Shown here: positions 8,434 through 20,567 of the stretch, piece by piece
Numbering within the stretch: position 1 is the stretch's first letter
Layout of the letters: every line of letters starts with the position of its first letter
NCBI RefSeq assembly: GCF_000265425.1
Contig: NC_018014.1
Location: forward strand, 558,001 to 622,000
Length of the DNA: 64,000 nt
DNA from: Terriglobus roseus DSM 18391
GTDB lineage: Bacteria; Acidobacteriota; Terriglobia; Terriglobales; Acidobacteriaceae
Direction of reading: 5' to 3'
Made by a program: the position numbers and the translations under genes
Notes under the pieces: model-generated
Databases searched by the model: none
The model's input: only the letters and a program-made list of their open reading frames with translations
Told to the model about the DNA's origin: nothing

Positions 8434-9486
8434 TCAAAGCTGCTTGTTCCTGAGCCAAGCGCGAATCGCCTGAACGAGGTCTTCCTTGCGTTCAAGCGGC
8501 AGCCAATGCGCACCGTGCAGATTCGTAATGGTGAGGTCTGGGCAGGCCCTGCGCATTGGGTCGCCTGAGCGATTTCCTTCGATAGTGTTGATGGCATCGA
8601 GCTCGCCGTTGACGAATAGTACAGGCCGCAGAATGCGGCCGCCATTCGGTGCATTGTGCGCGTAGGCGATGTTGGCGTCGTCGTTGAGGTACCAGGAGCA
8701 GGGAGGGCGGAAACCATGGGCGTCGAACGCCCGTAGCAGTGCGTCGAAGTCTGCCGCCGGCCAAAGAGCCGGGTCCGGTGGAGTTGGCGGAGCGCGATGA
8801 GCGTCGCCGAATCGACCTCCCTTTCGGGTGACCGTTGCATTTGGCGTCGGCTTGCCCATACTGGCTGGGTCTCCAGGTCGAAAGATGGAGGCCAGTGATG
8901 ATGCTCTGTCTGCGTCCAGGTCGGCCACAGCCGATTCGAAATTCGTCGTGTAGTAGCGGTAATAGTCCCACTGACCATCGGGATACTCTGCCATCGGGTA
9001 AATCGATCGATCGACAAGTGGGACGAGCGTCGGTAAAGCGTTCGCAGTGGGAAAATACGGAACGGAAATCAGCACTACGCCGAGGCTGCGCTCGGGCTGA
9101 TGCGCTACCAGCGAACCGGCCACGACGCTGCCCCAGTCGTGGCCAACCCAAATCGCAGGTTTGCCGCCGAGGTGGTCATGGAGCTCCGCCATGTCCGCTA
9201 CGACTTGCTCGTTCGTGTATTCCTCGCTGGGTGTGGGTGCGGACGATCCGCCATAGCCACGCATATCGGGAGCGACGCAGTGCCAACCATCTGCCGCAAA
9301 CGCGTCCATCTGGGCTCGCCAGATCAAGCTGAGTTCCGGCCATCCATGAAGAAAGATCATGAGTGGCCCGTTGGCCATGCCGCACTCGAGATAGTGCGAT
9401 GTGTGACGAGGCGTGCTGAACGTGCGCGAAGCGAGCATGGCGGAAGGCATACCGAATGCTAAATGCGACGGTACGACCAGACCCAT
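8434..9486 (-). CDS. alpha/beta hydrolase, epoxide hydrolase-like
   Basis: A 350-residue alpha/beta-fold enzyme. FLHGWPE (oxyanion loop HGxP), DMRGYGGSS and the nucleophile elbow GHDWGS, with Asp as nucleophile, are characteristic of soluble epoxide hydrolases; the C-terminal HGAHW supplies the catalytic His. These enzymes open epoxides to diols through an ester intermediate; haloalkane dehalogenases share the fold but normally have a Trp/Asn halide site. The start is uncertain: ATG codons at 9486, 9450 and 9438 all lack a good ribosome-binding site, and the core begins soon after the last. Cytoplasmic. Function is by family only. Confidence 0.83.
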   Translation of the reverse strand: MGLVVPSHLAFGMPSAMLASRTFSTPRHTSHYLECGMANGPLMIFLHGWPELSLIWRAQMDAFAADGWHCVAPDMRGYGGSSAPTPSEEYTNEQVVADMAELHDHLGGKPAIWVGHDWGSVVAGSLVAHQPERSLGVVLISVPYFPTANALPTLVPLVDRSIYPMAEYPDGQWDYYRYYTTNFESAVADLDADRASSLASIFRPGDPASMGKPTPNATVTRKGGRFGDAHRAPPTPPDPALWPAADFDALLRAFDAHGFRPPCSWYLNDDANIAYAHNAPNGGRILRPVLFVNGELDAINTIEGNRSGDPMRRACPDLTITNLHGAHWLPLERKEDLVQAIRAWLRNKQL

Positions 9487-9670
9487 CCCGAGAAGGAGAG
9501 GCCCGTCAGGGCGGGATGATATTCGAGCCTTCCGCCTCAGGTACCATACGGATAAGGGTCACCCGGGGCAACAAAGCAAGGTCCCTTTCCTGTGGACATG
9601 CATCTCTGGGCGAGAACGTCCTGAGAGACGGCGTGGTAGCAAGTCAACAGGCTGTCACTCGCGAGCCGCA

Positions 9671-9705
9671 AAACAAAAGGCGCATGGGAGCAACCCATGC
9701 GCCTT
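9671..9705 (-). terminator. intrinsic terminator of gyrB
   Basis: On the minus strand a perfect 12-bp stem AAGGCGCATGGG / CCCATGCGCCTT with a five-base loop is followed by TTGTTTTGC. It starts about 20 bases after the gyrB stop, the expected place for its terminator. Confidence 0.85.
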
Positions 9706-9725
9706 CGCTTTTGCCTTTGCAATCG

Positions 9726-12485
<2,760 letters not shown>

Positions 12486-12624
12486 TCATTCTACCATTCC
12501 GGGCGTTCCATCCATAGCGCTGCCAGGGCATCGTGGTGGGCGCCTCCGGGAATCCTCCGGCGTCGGCGTAACGCTTTTCGACCTGGGCTTTCTCACGCAA
12601 AATACGCTTCCGCCGCAACAATCC

Positions 12625-12633
12625 TGCTATACT
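12625..12633 (+). promoter_or_regulatory. extended -10 promoter candidate for rpmI-rplT
   Basis: TGCTATACT fits an extended -10 element (TGn plus TATACT). No good -35 hexamer lies 17 bases upstream. It stands about 60 bases before the rpmI start, leaving a short leader. The rest of the gyrB-rpmI gap (12408-12693) shows no gene. Confidence 0.45.
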
Positions 12634-12693
12634 CAGAGGGTTGTCCAGAACACGGGCGACGCACTCAGTAGTCCCTTTAGACAGGAATACCCA

Positions 12694-12891
12694 ATGCCTA
12701 AGATGAAGACCCACTCAGGGGCTGCAAAGCGCTTCAGCAAGACTGGCACCGGCAAGATCAAGCGCGGCCAGACGAAGAAGCGTCACATCCTGACCTCGAA
12801 GTCGACGAAGACGAAGCGCAAGCTTACTCGTCAGGCTTACGTGTCCGATGGCGATCACGCCAAGGTCAGCCGGATGATCCCCTACGCCTGA
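12694..12891 (+). CDS. rpmI: 50S ribosomal protein L35
   Basis: A 65-residue basic protein beginning [18 protein letters not shown], with [17 protein letters not shown], which is diagnostic for L35, a small component of the large ribosomal subunit. An upstream in-frame extension to 12313 exists but runs through the gyrB promoter region and is not real. It is followed 213 bp later by rplT. The usual preceding gene infC is not here; gyrB lies upstream in the opposite direction. Confidence 0.97.
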   Translation: MPKMKTHSGAAKRFSKTGTGKIKRGQTKKRHILTSKSTKTKRKLTRQAYVSDGDHAKVSRMIPYA

Positions 12892-13104
12892 GCTTCCACC
12901 CTTTCGGGGGAGGAGAGTCAGGTAGACAGTTTTTCCGTCCAGCCGGGAACGTGGTTGTTCCCATCGGTCCGAACGCGTTAACGGGCCCTCGATGCGCGAA
13001 AGCGCTCGATATGAGACGGAAAGCAGCAAGCGTGTGAAGAGGCCCTGCGAAAGCAGACCTTACCTCCAGCCGCTGACCAACGTAGTACGCAAAAGGAGAA
13101 ACAC

Positions 13105-13488
13105 ATGCCCCGCGTCAAACGTGGCACTAAGCGCCGCGACCGCCGCAAGAAGATTCTTAAGCGCGCGTCCGGATACTTCCTCACAAAATCAAAGCTCTAC
13201 CAGGCTGCGCAAGAAGCAGTTGAGCGCGGACTTAAGTTTGCGTACATCGGCCGTAAGCAGAAGAAGCGCCAGTTCCGCTCGCTGTGGATCGTCCGCATCG
13301 GCGCAGGCGCCCGCCTGAACGGTATGAGCTACTCGACGTTCATCTCTGGTCTGAAGAAGGCCGGCGTTGAGCTCGATCGCAAGGTTCTGAGCGACATCGC
13401 AACACGCGATGCAGCCGGCTTCGCCGCCCTGGCCATTACGGCCAAGGCAGCTAACGACAAGGCCAAGAGCGAGCGCGTCGCAGCGTAA
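13105..13488 (+). CDS. rplT: 50S ribosomal protein L20
   Basis: A 127-residue basic protein, [19 protein letters not shown], with the L20 signatures [38 protein letters not shown] and [13 protein letters not shown]20 binds 23S rRNA early in large-subunit assembly and in other bacteria represses its own operon through a leader. AAAAGGAG precedes the ATG. A Lys/Ala-rich tail of about 10 residues goes beyond the usual end. The acyltransferase gene begins only 18 bases after the stop, so read-through into it is likely. Confidence 0.97.
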   Translation: MPRVKRGTKRRDRRKKILKRASGYFLTKSKLYQAAQEAVERGLKFAYIGRKQKKRQFRSLWIVRIGAGARLNGMSYSTFISGLKKAGVELDRKVLSDIATRDAAGFAALAITAKAANDKAKSERVAA

Positions 13489-13506
13489 CGTTTTTCGGAG
13501 AGATCC

Positions 13507-14574
13507 ATGCAAGTTGAAGGCCCTGTCACCGCTCACCGGAACAGGGCCTTTGACCTTTTCCGCATCATTTTTGCGCTTTTAGTTTTGTGGGCGCATTCCT
13601 ACGAGATGGATCCGACGCAGCCGCAGACCAACGTCTTTCAGCGGCTGCATCTCGGGATGGACTGGGGCACGTTTGCTGTTGACGGCTTCTTCCTGCTCAG
13701 TGGGTACCTCATTGTCCAAAGCTGGGTGCGCGACCCGAGACTGGGTGACTATCTCCGCAAGCGTCTGCTGAGGATTGTGCCCGGCTACCTTGTTGCGGTG
13801 GCGCTCAGCGTCCTGGTTGTCGGGATCTTCGCTCCGTTGGTGCCGCACTTCTTTCGCGACTCATTCCACGCGGCGCGCTTCTGGACGAGCATTGCTCTTC
13901 TCGGCTCGCCCTTGGGAGCTGGCGGATTTCCCGGTAACGATAACAATCTGGTGAATGGTTCGCTTTGGACCATCACGTATGAGTTCCGCTGCTACCTGGT
14001 AGTCGCGTTGCTGGGCGTGGCGGGATTGACGCGTCGGCGTGGCCTTTGGCTGGGGCTTTTCGTGGTGTTCTTCGCGCTCAGTCTGTCTCCTGCAGCGCAG
14101 GCACACCTTAGCTGGACCCACCTGATGCTGCTGACGGGCAAGCCCTCCGATATCTACAGGCTCTTCCCGGTATTTCTGTTGGGCGGCTGCTTCGCTTTGT
14201 ATCGCAAGGAGATCCTCTTCCGGCCTGCCTTCGCCATCCTTGCGGCCATCTCCCTTTGCACGTTGCCGTACCTGACGCACAGAACCGAGCCCTGGTTTGT
14301 GCTGTGCGGCGGCTACCTGCTGTTTTACCTCGCACGCCAGCCGCTTGCCATCTTCCATCGTTGGCAGCGCATGCCCGACGTTTCATACGGGACGTATCTC
14401 TATGGCTGGCCCGTGCAGTCCTTCGCCATCTGGCTCTTTCATCCGCGGTACTACTGGAGCTTTCCCGTGACCGCGCTGATCTGCGTGGTGCTCGGCTGGT
14501 TGAGCTGGCACTTTGTGGAACGGCCTGCGCTGAAGTTGAAGCCGGGCCCGAAGGTTGAACTGCCCGCGAGTTAA
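13507..14574 (+). CDS. acyltransferase family 3 membrane protein
   Basis: A 355-residue polytopic protein. NRAFDLFRIIFALLVLWAHS is the start of the acyltransferase 3 (OafA/NodX/ExoZ-like) domain with its catalytic-type His, followed by FAVDGFFLLSGYLI, LRIVPGYLVAVALS, NGSLWTITYEFRCYLVVALL, and SYGTYLYGWPVQ. Such inner-membrane enzymes O-acylate surface or secreted glycans. It follows rplT closely and precedes a GH13 gene, but neither neighbour tells which sugar is modified. Confidence 0.9.
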   Translation: MQVEGPVTAHRNRAFDLFRIIFALLVLWAHSYEMDPTQPQTNVFQRLHLGMDWGTFAVDGFFLLSGYLIVQSWVRDPRLGDYLRKRLLRIVPGYLVAVALSVLVVGIFAPLVPHFFRDSFHAARFWTSIALLGSPLGAGGFPGNDNNLVNGSLWTITYEFRCYLVVALLGVAGLTRRRGLWLGLFVVFFALSLSPAAQAHLSWTHLMLLTGKPSDIYRLFPVFLLGGCFALYRKEILFRPAFAILAAISLCTLPYLTHRTEPWFVLCGGYLLFYLARQPLAIFHRWQRMPDVSYGTYLYGWPVQSFAIWLFHPRYYWSFPVTALICVVLGWLSWHFVERPALKLKPGPKVELPAS

Positions 14575-14626
14575 GCGACCCTGCAGTCATCTCAAGCAGC
14601 GTTAGGCGCTGGCGCATCCAACGGAC

Positions 14627-16300
14627 ATGGATGCTCCGGAGATGATGAACGGCTATGTGCGGCAGTGGTGGAAGGAAGCGGTGGTCTACCAGATCTATCC
14701 GCGTAGCTTTCAGGATTCGAATGGAGACGGGATTGGGGATCTGCCTGGGATCACTTCGCGTCTAGATTATCTGAAAGAGCTTGGAGTGGATGTGCTGTGG
14801 CTTTCGCCGCACTATGATTCGCCCAATGCGGACAATGGTTACGATATTCGCGACTACCGTAAGGTGATGCATGAGTTCGGAACCATGCAGGACTTTGACG
14901 ACTTACTGGCTGGCGTGAAGTCTCGCGGGATGCGCTTGATTGTCGACCTGGTGGCGAACCATACTTCGGATGAGCATGCGTGGTTTGTTGAGAGTCGCAA
15001 GTCGAAGGAAAATGCTTTTCGCGATTATTACCTATGGCGACCAGGCAAGGTTGGGCCTGCGGGAGAATTACTGCCACCGAATAACTTTGGGTCGGCATTC
15101 TCCGGATCGGCTTGGACGCTGGATCCAGTTACGGGTGAGTACTATCTCCACTTGTTTGCCCAGAAGCAGCCGGATCTGAACTGGGATAATCCGCAGGTGC
15201 GGGAAGAGGTCTATGACCTGATGCGTTTCTGGCTGGATAAGGGCGTTAATGGTTTTCGCATGGATGTGATCCCGTTCATTAGCAAGGACGCTGCTTTTCC
15301 CGATGTGCTGCCGCATGAGAGCCAGGTTCACATCAATGCGAATGGGCCGCATCTGCATGAGTATCTGCGTGAGATGAATGATCGGGTGCTGTCGCACTAC
15401 GACTGTATGACGGTGGGTGAGGCGCATGGCATCACCATTGAAGACACACCGCAGCTGGTGGATGAGCGGCGTCATGAACTGAATATGATCTTCAACTTCG
15501 ACACGGTGCGGCTGAACCGTGATGGACGTAATTGGCGGCAGTGGTCGCTGCCGGAGTTAAAGGCGATCTACGCGCGGCAGGACGTTGCGCTAGGCAAGCA
15601 TTCCTGGAATACCATCTTCCTCGCGAACCACGATAATCCTCGTCTCGTAAGTGCCTTCGGTGATGATAGTCCGGAGTTTCGCGTGCCCAGCGCGAAGTTA
15701 CTTGCGACGATGTTACTGACGCTGAAGGGGACACCGTACCTATACCAGGGCGATGAGATCGGGATGACGAATCATCCGTTTCAATCGATCGAAGAGTATG
15801 AAGATATTGAAGCGAAGAATGCCTGGAAGCATGATGTTCTTACGGGGCGTGAGAGTGCGGACCACTATCTTGCGAACCTTGGCAAAGTGAGTCGAGATCA
15901 TGCTCGGACGCCGATGCAGTGGGACTCGTCTGCTAACGCTGGATTTACTACTGCGAGCAAGCCGTGGCTTGCAGTGAATCCCAATTTCCAAGGAATTAAC
16001 GCGGCACAAGCTGTCGCGGATCCCAATTCGGTCTACCGCTACACACAACGTCTGCTGGCTCTGCGTCAGAGTACCCGCGCGTTTGTGTACGGAGACTACG
16101 AAGACCTGGCGCCGGGGCATCCGTCGCTCTTCCTTTACGCACGAACTTTGGGTGATGAGCGTTACGTGATTGCGCTGAACTTCTCGCGGGAGAGGGTTGC
16201 GCTGCCGGAGTCGGTCGCGACGGGCCGCGTCGCTTTATCCAACCTTGAAGGAACATTGTCTGAACTGAAAGGCTGGGAGGCACGTATTGTGTTGGCATGA
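14627..16300 (+). CDS. GH13 alpha-glucosidase (oligo-1,6-glucosidase type)
   Basis: A 557-residue GH13 enzyme. WWKEAVVYQIYPRSFQDSNGDGIGDLPGI is the N-terminal signature of the oligo-1,6-glucosidase/alpha-glucosidase subfamilies. Conserved regions: DLVANHTS (I), GFRMDVIPFI with the nucleophile Asp (II), TVGEAHG with the acid/base Glu (III) and FLANHDNPR (IV). It hydrolyses terminal alpha-glucosidic bonds in short oligosaccharides; no signal peptide, so cytoplasmic. Trehalose synthase and sucrose-active relatives share much of the pattern. Its stop overlaps the start of the next gene (ATGA). Confidence 0.92.
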   Translation: MDAPEMMNGYVRQWWKEAVVYQIYPRSFQDSNGDGIGDLPGITSRLDYLKELGVDVLWLSPHYDSPNADNGYDIRDYRKVMHEFGTMQDFDDLLAGVKSRGMRLIVDLVANHTSDEHAWFVESRKSKENAFRDYYLWRPGKVGPAGELLPPNNFGSAFSGSAWTLDPVTGEYYLHLFAQKQPDLNWDNPQVREEVYDLMRFWLDKGVNGFRMDVIPFISKDAAFPDVLPHESQVHINANGPHLHEYLREMNDRVLSHYDCMTVGEAHGITIEDTPQLVDERRHELNMIFNFDTVRLNRDGRNWRQWSLPELKAIYARQDVALGKHSWNTIFLANHDNPRLVSAFGDDSPEFRVPSAKLLATMLLTLKGTPYLYQGDEIGMTNHPFQSIEEYEDIEAKNAWKHDVLTGRESADHYLANLGKVSRDHARTPMQWDSSANAGFTTASKPWLAVNPNFQGINAAQAVADPNSVYRYTQRLLALRQSTRAFVYGDYEDLAPGHPSLFLYARTLGDERYVIALNFSRERVALPESVATGRVALSNLEGTLSELKGWEARIVLA

Positions 16301-17487
16301 CCGCCACGCGCATTGCAGTTGTTCTGGGCGCCTTGCTTGTTTCAGTGGCTGCCCCTGGCCAGAGTATTCGCCGTCTGGATGGAACGCGCATCGCAGCTGA
16401 GTTTGCCGCGAAGACGCTTGCAGAGCATCACGTTACCGGAGCGCAGATCGTTGTTCTGAACAACGGCAAGACCGTGTGGAGTTACGCGTATGGTCTGCGG
16501 CATAAAGACCCCGATCAACCGATGACTACGGAGACGACGACGTGGGCTGCGTCGATTACGAAGGCAGTCTTTGCGACGTATGTCATGCAGTTAGTGGAGC
16601 GGCATCAGTTCGATCTGGATAAGCCGATTGCGCAGCAGTTGCCGAAGCCGCTGGACGAGTACGAAGCGTACAAAGAGGCGGCAACGGAACTGGTGAAAGA
16701 TCCGCGATGGGCGAAGGTGACGCCGCGTATGTGTCTCTCCCACACTTCGGGCCTGCTGAACAACGCACGTATGCAGGAACCTGGGCAGAAGCTTCGCTTT
16801 CACTTCGAACCCGGCGATCATTATTCCTACTCAGGCGAAGGCATCAACCTCGTGCAGTTTGTGTTGGAACAGCAGCAGGGCAAGACGCTGGATCTGTTCA
16901 TGCAGGACGCGCTGTTTGGGCCGCTTGGCATGACGCGCACGTCGGAGATCTATCAAAAGCGGTTCGCCGAGGATGTAGCCGACCGCTTTGACAGTGATGA
17001 GAAGTTTCATGCGCAGACGCGCCGTTTTCCTGCCCGCGCTGCAGGCAATATGACCTCCAGCGCGGGCGATCTGGGCCGCTTTGCCGAGGCGCTGTTTGCG
17101 GGGAAGGTCATCGGCCCGAAGACTCAGCGACAGATGCTGACACCACAGATACCGATCCGGACGCTGCATCAGTTTGCCTTTAGGAAGGACGAGCCGGAGG
17201 GCGTGGAGGCGAAGCAGGTGGGCCTGGCCTATGGAATCGGATGGGGGCTGCTGACCCACACGCGGTATGGCCCGGCGTTCTTCAAGGAAGGGCATGGGGA
17301 TGGCGCACAGAACTACATGGTCTGCTTCACGCGCCGGAAGGGCTGCATGATCGTGCTGACAAACAGCGATAACGGCGAACTCGCCTTTCGTCCGCTGCTG
17401 GAGAAGATCCTCGGTGACACCGTAACGCCATGGGAGTGGGAGAGTTACACGCCGTCTGCGATTGCGGCCAGCCGGGCAAATAATTAG
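16297..17487 (+). CDS. serine hydrolase, class C beta-lactamase fold
   Basis: A 396-residue protein with a signal peptide (MTATRIAVVLGALLVSVAAPGQ), hence periplasmic. The SxxK motif SITK occurs in WAASITKAVFATYVMQLVE, and YSYSGEG takes the place of the YxN motif; LVKDPRWAKVTPRMCLSHTSGLLNN is typical of the beta-lactamase/esterase (Pfam Beta-lactamase) group. A late HGDGAQNY replaces the KTG box. Likely a D-Ala-D-Ala peptidase-like enzyme or an esterase; beta-lactam resistance should not be assumed. It overlaps the GH13 gene by four bases. Confidence 0.88.
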   Translation: MTATRIAVVLGALLVSVAAPGQSIRRLDGTRIAAEFAAKTLAEHHVTGAQIVVLNNGKTVWSYAYGLRHKDPDQPMTTETTTWAASITKAVFATYVMQLVERHQFDLDKPIAQQLPKPLDEYEAYKEAATELVKDPRWAKVTPRMCLSHTSGLLNNARMQEPGQKLRFHFEPGDHYSYSGEGINLVQFVLEQQQGKTLDLFMQDALFGPLGMTRTSEIYQKRFAEDVADRFDSDEKFHAQTRRFPARAAGNMTSSAGDLGRFAEALFAGKVIGPKTQRQMLTPQIPIRTLHQFAFRKDEPEGVEAKQVGLAYGIGWGLLTHTRYGPAFFKEGHGDGAQNYMVCFTRRKGCMIVLTNSDNGELAFRPLLEKILGDTVTPWEWESYTPSAIAASRANN

Positions 17488-17566
17488 GTGAAAAGAGCGT
17501 TAACTCCGTGCTTGACGTGTCCGAAATTCTGCTGTCACGCTGCGTGGGGTCCGGTATCCTAGAGGA

Positions 17567-18985
17567 ATGGCCACTCCTGCGCAATCCCCGGAGCTATCGC
17601 ACCGCACGCCGCCCTCATCGGAGCTTCCGGTGCGTCCGGAGTCTCACGCCGACGACCAGTTTGCGGGTCAGGCGCCTTTTTCCTCGTGGGGACGCTACCC
17701 GAACTACGACGCAACGATCGTTCCGTTGAGCTGGCAGAGTGATTTTCCGGCTGTTTTGAAGAAGTTTGATGGCATGCCCGGTGGCGCGCTGGCCGTGGGA
17801 ATGGGCCGCAGCTACGGCGATAGCTGCCTGCTGAAGGATGGACATCTGCTGGTGGCCACCGGCATGAATCGTCTGCTGGCGTGGGATCAGGAGGCGGGAT
17901 TGTTGACGGCCGAGGCCGGCCTGACGCTTGCACAGTTGCTGGACTTCTCCGTGCCGCGCGGCTACTTTCTGCCGGTGTCACCGGGCACCAAGTACGTCAC
18001 GCTGGCCGGGGCTGTGGCCAACGACATTCATGGCAAGAACCACCATGTGAGCGGCACCTTTGGCCTTCATGTGACGAAGTTTGAACTGGTGCGCAGCGAC
18101 GGGACGCGCATGCTGTGCTCGCCGACGGAGAATCCGGACTGGTATGCGGCCACGATCGGCGGCCTTGGCCTGACGGGTGTGATTACGTGGATCCAGATCC
18201 GGCTGAAGCCGATCGTCTCGCGGTTGATCGATTATGAGGGAATCCAGTTCCACGGCGTGGACGAGTTCCTGGCGCTGACCGAGCAGTACAAGCACGTGGA
18301 GTACACGGTGAGCTGGATCGATTGCAGCAGCACCGGCAAGAACTTTGCCCGGGGCATCTTCATGCTGGGCGATCACTCCAAGATTCCGGACGAGTTGACA
18401 CCGTCGCCGGAGCCGAAGCTGGTGTTTCCGATGGACGCGCCGAGCATGGCGCTGAACTCCGTAACGGTGTCGGCATTCAATACGCTCTTCTTTCATAAGC
18501 AGATCAAGCCGCGGGTCCGTGCGCTGCAGGACTACGAGCCGTTCTTCTACCCGCTGGATAAGGTGCTGCACTGGAACCGGATGTACGGCAAGAGTGGTTT
18601 GCTGCAGTTCCAGTACGCCATTCCGTGGGAGAGCGCGCGCGAGGGCACGATTGCGATCCTGAACGAGGTGACGAAGTCAGGATTGGCCAGCTTCCTGGCG
18701 GTCGTGAAGGCTTTTGGCGATGTCCGGTCGCCGGGCATGATGAGCTTTCCGCAGCCGGGTATTACGCTGGCGCTGGACTTTCCGATCAAGCCGGACAAGA
18801 GCTTTCCGCTCTTCGATCGGCTGGCCAGCATGACGCTGGATTTCGGCGGCAAGCTGTATCCGGCGAAGGACGCACGCATGACCGCGTCGCAGTTCCAGAC
18901 GGCGTATCCGCAGTGGCAGCAGTTTGCCCGTTACAAGGATCCGTTGCTGACCAGCAGCTTCTGGGAGCGTGTGACGCAGCAGTAG
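17567..18985 (+). CDS. DprE1-like FAD-binding oxidoreductase
   Basis: A 472-residue vanillyl-alcohol-oxidase-fold flavoprotein. FSSWGRYPN, VGMGRSYGDSCLL, TAEAGLTLAQLLDF, LPVSPGTKYVTLAGAVANDIHGKNHH and IGGLGLTGVITWIQI match DprE1, the FAD subunit of decaprenylphosphoryl-beta-D-ribose 2'-epimerase, which with the SDR DprE2 makes the arabinose donor of mycobacteria. In Gram-negatives similar pairs supply D-arabinose for surface glycans. A DprE2-like SDR lies at 31360-32160, not next to this gene. No signal peptide. The role in this organism is inferred. Confidence 0.85.
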   Translation: MATPAQSPELSHRTPPSSELPVRPESHADDQFAGQAPFSSWGRYPNYDATIVPLSWQSDFPAVLKKFDGMPGGALAVGMGRSYGDSCLLKDGHLLVATGMNRLLAWDQEAGLLTAEAGLTLAQLLDFSVPRGYFLPVSPGTKYVTLAGAVANDIHGKNHHVSGTFGLHVTKFELVRSDGTRMLCSPTENPDWYAATIGGLGLTGVITWIQIRLKPIVSRLIDYEGIQFHGVDEFLALTEQYKHVEYTVSWIDCSSTGKNFARGIFMLGDHSKIPDELTPSPEPKLVFPMDAPSMALNSVTVSAFNTLFFHKQIKPRVRALQDYEPFFYPLDKVLHWNRMYGKSGLLQFQYAIPWESAREGTIAILNEVTKSGLASFLAVVKAFGDVRSPGMMSFPQPGITLALDFPIKPDKSFPLFDRLASMTLDFGGKLYPAKDARMTASQFQTAYPQWQQFARYKDPLLTSSFWERVTQQ

Positions 18986-19060
18986 GTCTTCGCCATCGGA
19001 ATCGAAAATTAAAGGGCGCGGCTTCGGCTGCGCCCTGCTAGTTTGGCCGGAGGAGATTTT

Positions 19061-19561
19061 ATGAGCCTCCCAGGTATGACTGGCGACGAACTGCTGGCGT
19101 GGGCGGAGCGCACCTCTGCCGGCTGGCGAGACTTTACGGCGGCATACCCGCATGTGCTGCTGCTGCCGTGCGACATCCAGGGCACGCACACTGTGGGCGA
19201 GCTGCTGCAGCATATTGTGGCTGTGGAGCTTCGCTATGCGGAACGTCTGCACAGTTTCCCGGAGACACCGTATGACGACGTACCATTCGATACTGCGGAT
19301 GTGATCTTTGCCACCCACCATCGCGCTGTAGCGTTGATGCGGGCGCTTGAAGATCGAAACCCGGAGTTCTGGGAGACTCCCATCCAGTTCGTGACGCGGC
19401 GCGGTGGGGAGTTGCGAGTGAGCCGGAGGACGGTCTATCTGCATACGCTGCTGCATTCCATCCGGCACTATGCGCAGCTTGCGACGCTGGTGAGGCAAGC
19501 GGGTGTGTCAACGGATTGGCCGATGGATTACCTGTTGATGGGTGTTCTTCCGAACCTTTGA
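19061..19561 (+). CDS. DinB family protein
   Basis: A 166-residue four-helix-bundle protein of the DinB/YfiT group. The ATG at 19061 follows a strong GGAGGAG. The metal-site histidines fall in GELLQHIVAVELRYAERL and in the late LHSIRHYAQLATLVRQ. Members are divalent-metal proteins, some acting as thiol (bacillithiol or mycothiol) transferases; many have no known substrate. It stands apart from the DprE1-like gene by 75 bases and is followed by a palindromic repeat. Confidence 0.85.
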   Translation: MSLPGMTGDELLAWAERTSAGWRDFTAAYPHVLLLPCDIQGTHTVGELLQHIVAVELRYAERLHSFPETPYDDVPFDTADVIFATHHRAVALMRALEDRNPEFWETPIQFVTRRGGELRVSRRTVYLHTLLHSIRHYAQLATLVRQAGVSTDWPMDYLLMGVLPNL

Positions 19562-19591
19562 GCTGAAATCGTTGCTCTCTGGCTCTGAGGG

Positions 19592-19624
19592 GATCCCACG
19601 CCTCAGAGGCGAGACGTGGGATCC
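19592..19624. repeat. palindromic intergenic repeat, family 1
   Basis: The arms ATCCCACG and CGTGGGAT enclose CTCAGAGGCGAG. The 14-mer CTCAGAGGCGAGAC (19602-19615) recurs exactly at 28921-28934. It lies between the convergent DinB and DUF2076 genes, where no other terminator is visible. Confidence 0.75.
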
Positions 19625-19634
19625 CGGTCCTTCG

Positions 19635-20567
19635 CTAGTAGTTGTTGTCGTCTCCGCCGCCGCTGTCTCCGCCGTCGAAGCCGCCGCCATCGTCGCTGCC
19701 AGCGTCGAAGTTGCCGGAATCATCCGCGAAGTTCGAGCCGTTGTTTGCGCTGTCGTCGCCCGAGCCGAAGAAGCCGTGACCTTCGCCGCGCCGGTCTTCG
19801 ATGTCGGAGCTGACGCTGCCGTCGTAGTTGTTGGCTTCTGCCAGCCGGTCGCCGAAGCCTCCGCTGCCGCTGTCGGAGGTGTTGTCGTAGTAGTTGTTCA
19901 CGACTTCTGTGCCGCCGCCGAAGCCGTGCTCACCGCCATGGCCGCCGCTGAAGACGTCCTGGATTGCGCGGAAGGCGAACTCACCCGCGACTACGCCTGC
20001 CGCGGTCTGCATGGCTCCCTGGAGGAAGCCGCCGCCACCGCCAAACATGCCGCCGCCCATGGGCTGTCCGCCGTAGCCGTAGCCGGGCTGGGGAGGATAG
20101 CCGGGCTGGCCGTAAGCAGGTTGACCGTAGCCGGGCTGTGCGGGGTATCCCTGCTGCCCCTGGTATCCCTGCTGCTGGACTGCGGGGGCGTTTGCGACCG
20201 GAGCGTAACTGGGTGCGTTGTAGCCCGGGGTGTTCGTAGAGCCCGGACCCGCGTTGGTGGGTGCGGTTTGCTGCGGCTGATCATCTTTGCCCAGGCCGAA
20301 GAGATTGCCCAGGAAGCTGCCGTGCTTCTCTGGCTGGGATTGCCGCAGCGCATCGATCTCGGAGCGCGCCGCTGCCAGGTCCTGCTGGCTTTTGTCCATA
20401 GCGAAGCCCTGCACGAGGACCGTCTGGCAGAGTATGTAGAGAGCGTCGGGGTTGGAGCCCAGTGTGCGCTTGAGGAGCGCCTCGGCCTCCTCGTCCTTGC
20501 TGCCAAGCTGTGTGCCATTCACGCGATCGATCAAACCATTCAGAAGCTGCTGTTCCTGCTGTGTCAT
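19635..20567 (-). CDS. DUF2076 domain protein with Gly/Pro/Tyr-rich middle
   Basis: A 310-residue protein. The first 80 residues (MTQQEQQLLNGLIDRV, SKDEEAEALLKRTLGSNPDALYILCQTVLVQ, ALRQSQ) are a clear DUF2076 helical region, annotated elsewhere as a periplasmic ligand-binding sensor. Then comes a PGYGQPAYGQPGYPPQ-like repeat zone, a Gly-rich helix hairpin (GGGFLQGAMQTAAGVVAGEFAFRAIQDVFSG) and an acidic Asp/Gly/Ser tail ending DDNNY. No signal peptide is visible. The start at 20567 follows AGAAGG. Disordered composition suggests a surface-exposed or scaffold role, but nothing is proven. Confidence 0.82.
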   Translation of the reverse strand: MTQQEQQLLNGLIDRVNGTQLGSKDEEAEALLKRTLGSNPDALYILCQTVLVQGFAMDKSQQDLAAARSEIDALRQSQPEKHGSFLGNLFGLGKDDQPQQTAPTNAGPGSTNTPGYNAPSYAPVANAPAVQQQGYQGQQGYPAQPGYGQPAYGQPGYPPQPGYGYGGQPMGGGMFGGGGGFLQGAMQTAAGVVAGEFAFRAIQDVFSGGHGGEHGFGGGTEVVNNYYDNTSDSGSGGFGDRLAEANNYDGSVSSDIEDRRGEGHGFFGSGDDSANNGSNFADDSGNFDAGSDDGGGFDGGDSGGGDDNNY

